Under the pieces are notes generated by a model. The model was given only the letters and a program-made list of their open reading frames with translations, did not search any database and was not told where the DNA came from. A DNA stretch of 64,000 bases from Planococcus citri (Eukaryota > Arthropoda > Insecta > Hemiptera > Pseudococcidae): assembly GCF_950023065.1 (NCBI RefSeq), contig NC_088678.1:80385590-80449589 (forward strand). Reading direction: 5' to 3'. Made by a program: the position numbers and the translations under genes. How positions within the stretch are numbered: the first letter of the stretch is position 1; every line of letters begins with the position of its first letter. Shown here piece after piece: positions 61,477 to 64,000 of the stretch.

Positions 61477-62056
61477 CAGGGCTGCATACCGATAAACATA
61501 AACGGTATTGGTACCAGGTATTGGTATTTAGCATACAGTTCCCAAAATGGTATTGGTATTTTGGTATTTTCCAATACAGATATCAATTTTTTGTATTTTG
61601 GTATTGGTATTTTATTATGTTGTGGATTTTTTTTCGGTATCTGGTATTGGTATTTGTATTGGTATTGTACCAATATAATACCGAGTAAAAAGTGTGTTTT
61701 TAGGCCAGATTTAACAAAGTTTTTCCAATTATTTAACCACCTCAATTTGCAAGTTCAAGGTTCATCATTATCACTTACAAGCTTTTCAATATGAGTAATT
61801 CATTAGTTATTTTATTTATAAAATCAAAAAATTCAAAATACCACAAAATACCAATACCAAAATATACCATTGAAAATTATTTCAGTATTGGTATTTTGGT
61901 ATTAATACCGTTTCAAAAACTTTATTGGTATTTTGTAAATTGGTAATTCATCTGGCTGCTAATCAGTATTGGTAAGACGGTACTCGTAAATTTTTTCAAA
62001 ATTTGCCGGTATTGCCGGTATTGGTATTTTAGTACTTATATCAGTATGCAGCCCTG
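61477..62056. mobile_element. Element J, inverted relative of element I
   Basis: Ends CAGGGCTGCATACCGATA and (reverse) CAGGGCTGCATACTGATA. Its left end continues AACATAAACGGTATTGGTAC, matching the right end of element I in reverse. The flanks CCTTGACT and GGCGGCAT do not match, so its target duplication is absent. Confidence 0.8.
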
Positions 62057-62059
62057 GGC

Positions 62060-62870
62060 GGCATCCACCCCCTGTGACAGGTCAATAAATCAATGATCTC
62101 GAGGCTTGCGTCGTGATGACATTTATGATCAAAGACAGGGTTTAAGAAAATTATTTATTAGCTCTGTATTTGTACATAGCAATTCTCGCGCATTGTGCAT
62201 ATACCACCACTCTTTAGGGGTTGGGATTTTGCTGCTATGTATATATAAACCTTATATAAGGAAACCTGAATTTTCGGGAATAGTCCTATCATGATTCCAG
62301 ACCCTCAAAACGTAAAGAAAAGTCACTCCCTAACCCAACTTCCACCATCGCAACAAATACAGTACTCCACTTTTCTTAAGAAAAGTCGGTAAAACCACAT
62401 CCGCTGAAATGATCAAGAAACGTGTCAACAGAGCAGGTGACGGTAGCCATCCAGTTTGGGGCTGGGATGATAAAGATAACCCAAAACAAGACATTGACAC
62501 AGCAGTAGTCATCAAGAAGAAAAACGATTAAATGTAGGCTTACAAAGTGCTCACAGGCAACAAGTTCCAAAATGCGAATAGGAAAGGAAATTCTGCTCAT
62601 GTTTGAAGAACCCATACACAAAATTTCAACCTTCTTCCATTCCGAATAAGCTCTGTAGCTTTAACTAAAGTTTTCTAGTATTAGTTAAGTTTTCTCATTT
62701 TTTAGGGGTGCCTAAAGTGAGGAGCTTAAAGTTTGAATGTACTTATGTATTAGTATTTTTGTACGCTGTTTTGACGCACTTACTGGGCCCTGTAGCACCA
62801 AAGTGTTGCGAAGCAGTGTTAGTAGGGGTGTAACTATAACATGTACTATCTCACTTACTGTTAGGTCCAC
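62060..62870. other. Low-repeat stretch with an unassigned open frame
   Basis: A plus-strand frame from about 62329 to a stop at 62529-62531 includes KTTSAEMIKKRVNRAG and PVWGWDDKDNPKQD. I cannot assign it, and it has no good start codon. It may be a gene or transposon fragment, or chance. Confidence 0.2.
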
Positions 62871-62873
62871 TAT

Positions 62874-63000
62874 TGCAACAGCCGATTAAAGTTGAACAGT
62901 CCGTCAACGCTCGGTTGCGCATAAATTTTGATTCAAAATTTATGCGCAACTGAGCGTTGACGGGCCGTTTAAATTTAATCGGCTGTTGTAATAGTGGACC
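62874..63000. mobile_element. 127-bp hairpin MITE
   Basis: Almost the whole element is a palindrome: GGTCCACTATTGCAACAGCC at the left, its complement at the right, with AAAATTTATGCGCAAC arms at the centre. TTA flanks both sides (62871-62873 and 63001-63003). TTA duplication suggests a PIF/Harbinger-type MITE. Confidence 0.8.
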
Positions 63001-63003
63001 TTA

Positions 63004-63236
63004 ATGTATCCTTAATATTGTGTATATTTTCTTCTGTTTCAATTTTTTTTTTTTTTTTTTTTGAAGTTAATGTAATGTAGATTTAGTTCCCCAGCCCGCC
63101 GCCCTTGCCCCTCATAAAAGCCTTGTGGCATGTTGAGATGGTGGGGGCCGCCCGTATTGTATCCCAATATTACTCTAAAAATTCGGCGCACCCTGATAGG
63201 ATTGCGTTCCAAAAAAAAAAGATGTGGTCAGGGGTG
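63004..63236. other. Short gene-free stretch
   Basis: Contains a T run at 63046-63062 and a GC-richer segment CAGCCCGCCGCCCTTGCCCC ending before an A run near 63211. This could be the tail of a non-LTR retroposon; unproven. Confidence 0.3.
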
Positions 63237-63836
63237 CAGTGTTGTCAGTTTAAAACAGCACCATATGTTTAAAACGTTTAAAACAGTGTTTTAAACGTCG
63301 AGAAAAAAACAGACAGTGTTTAAAACAAAATTCTGTTTAAAATGTTTTTTTTTGTTTTAAACAAGTTTTTTTTTCAACTCCGATTTCCTAAAAAAAACAC
63401 GTTTTTTTTTCAATTTCTCGTTGAAAAAGTTGTGAAATTGAAGGAACTGAATTTTTAGATTTTCATTCTTCTTCCTGTACTTTTTTTTAAAGGCAAATTT
63501 TGTGTTTTGATTTCAATTTTTCAATATTTCTTGAGCCTTATAGCTATTTTATGACGTCACATCTTAAAAGTTGATGACTAGATAACGTATAATTTGAAAA
63601 ACTGAATCCAAAACAAATGAATTTGTGTTAAAAACGTGTTTAAAACACATTTTAAACATGTTTAAAACACATTTTAAACATGTTTAAAACACATTTTAAA
63701 CATGTTTAAAACACGTTTAAAACAAATGAGAATCCAGCAGTTTAAAACTCTGTTTTAAACAAAAAAACGTTTTAAACAAAAAAAAAACTGTTTGTTTTGT
63801 CTTTTTAAAAAAAAAACGTTTTTTTTTCCAACACTG
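63237..63836. mobile_element. hAT-like element K with TTTAAAAC interior
   Basis: Ends CAGTGTTGTCAG and (reverse) CAGTGTTGGAAA. Perfect 8-bp duplication CAGGGGTG at 63229-63236 and 63837-63844. Interior of GTTTAAAACACATTTTAAAC repeats, with a 24-bp tandem near 63640-63710. It shares its motif and parts of its core with element A. Confidence 0.85.
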
Positions 63837-64000
63837 CAGGGGTGTGGCAGAATAAGGGTGTGGTTGTAGGTGAGGATGTGGTAGGAGTCATGTCTTCAAG
63901 TTTAGTTTTAATAACAGAAAGTAGGATATTTTCTAAGGGTTTTAAGTCATTATTTAGTAAATTAGTTTTATGTTTCTTCATGGCTATTACTTCCCTAATG

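Noticed and set aside
62106..62621. Possible gene in the 62.1-62.6 kb open frames
   Set aside because: No start codon in the better frame, no splice structure and no recognisable family; kept only as an unassigned stretch.

Overview
The window is AT-rich, intron-rich eukaryotic DNA. Gene content (MED17, an ER fatty-acid elongase, a DHRS4-type SDR, a secreted odorant-binding-type protein, a JHAMT-like methyltransferase end) points to an insect. The very frequent short GGTACCTAC-like words and long introns packed with miniature transposons suggest a sternorrhynchan hemipteran such as a mealybug or scale insect. That placement is inference; no marker gene proves it.

Layout: (1) 1-470, last exons of a JHAMT-like gene (+). 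(2) 0.5-6 kb, repeats, including an 8-bp-TSD element and a 34-bp minisatellite. (3) 6369-12195, complete 11-exon MED17 (+), one intron of 2.9 kb. (4) 12.5-17.6 kb, a 1.24-kb palindromic element followed by a ~404-bp satellite. (5) 20063-19083, complete ELOVL6-like elongase (-), with a probable 5'UTR exon near 24.2 kb and a higher-order satellite in the intervening intron. (6) 37537-25599, seven-exon DHRS4-like short-chain dehydrogenase (-), whose introns hold at least six transposon insertions, some nested. (7) 38-49 kb, repeats only. (8) 49395-51010, six-exon OBP-family gene (+). (9) 51-64 kb, mobile DNA: a TTAA-flanked MITE, foldback and tandem arrays split by a solo LTR, and a cluster of small elements.

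The most striking signal is a set of small elements scattered over the window. Their ends resemble CAGGGNTG..ACCG, most are flanked by 8-bp direct repeats, and their interiors are almost entirely degenerate tandem copies of a short word (such as TTTAAAAC, AACCGT, AAACCG, AATACC, GTAAA) in inverted orientation about the centre. This looks like hAT-type non-autonomous DNA elements that have expanded their subterminal motif. No transposase ORF is present here.

The genes are unrelated housekeeping or lipid/chemosensory genes and do not form a pathway. The peroxisomal-type dehydrogenase and the ER elongase both concern lipid-like substrates, but I infer no functional link. Two gene models carry anomalies: the DHRS4-like gene has a one-base phase conflict at its exon 4/5 junction, and the OBP lacks the two cysteines that normally form the C4-C6 disulfide.
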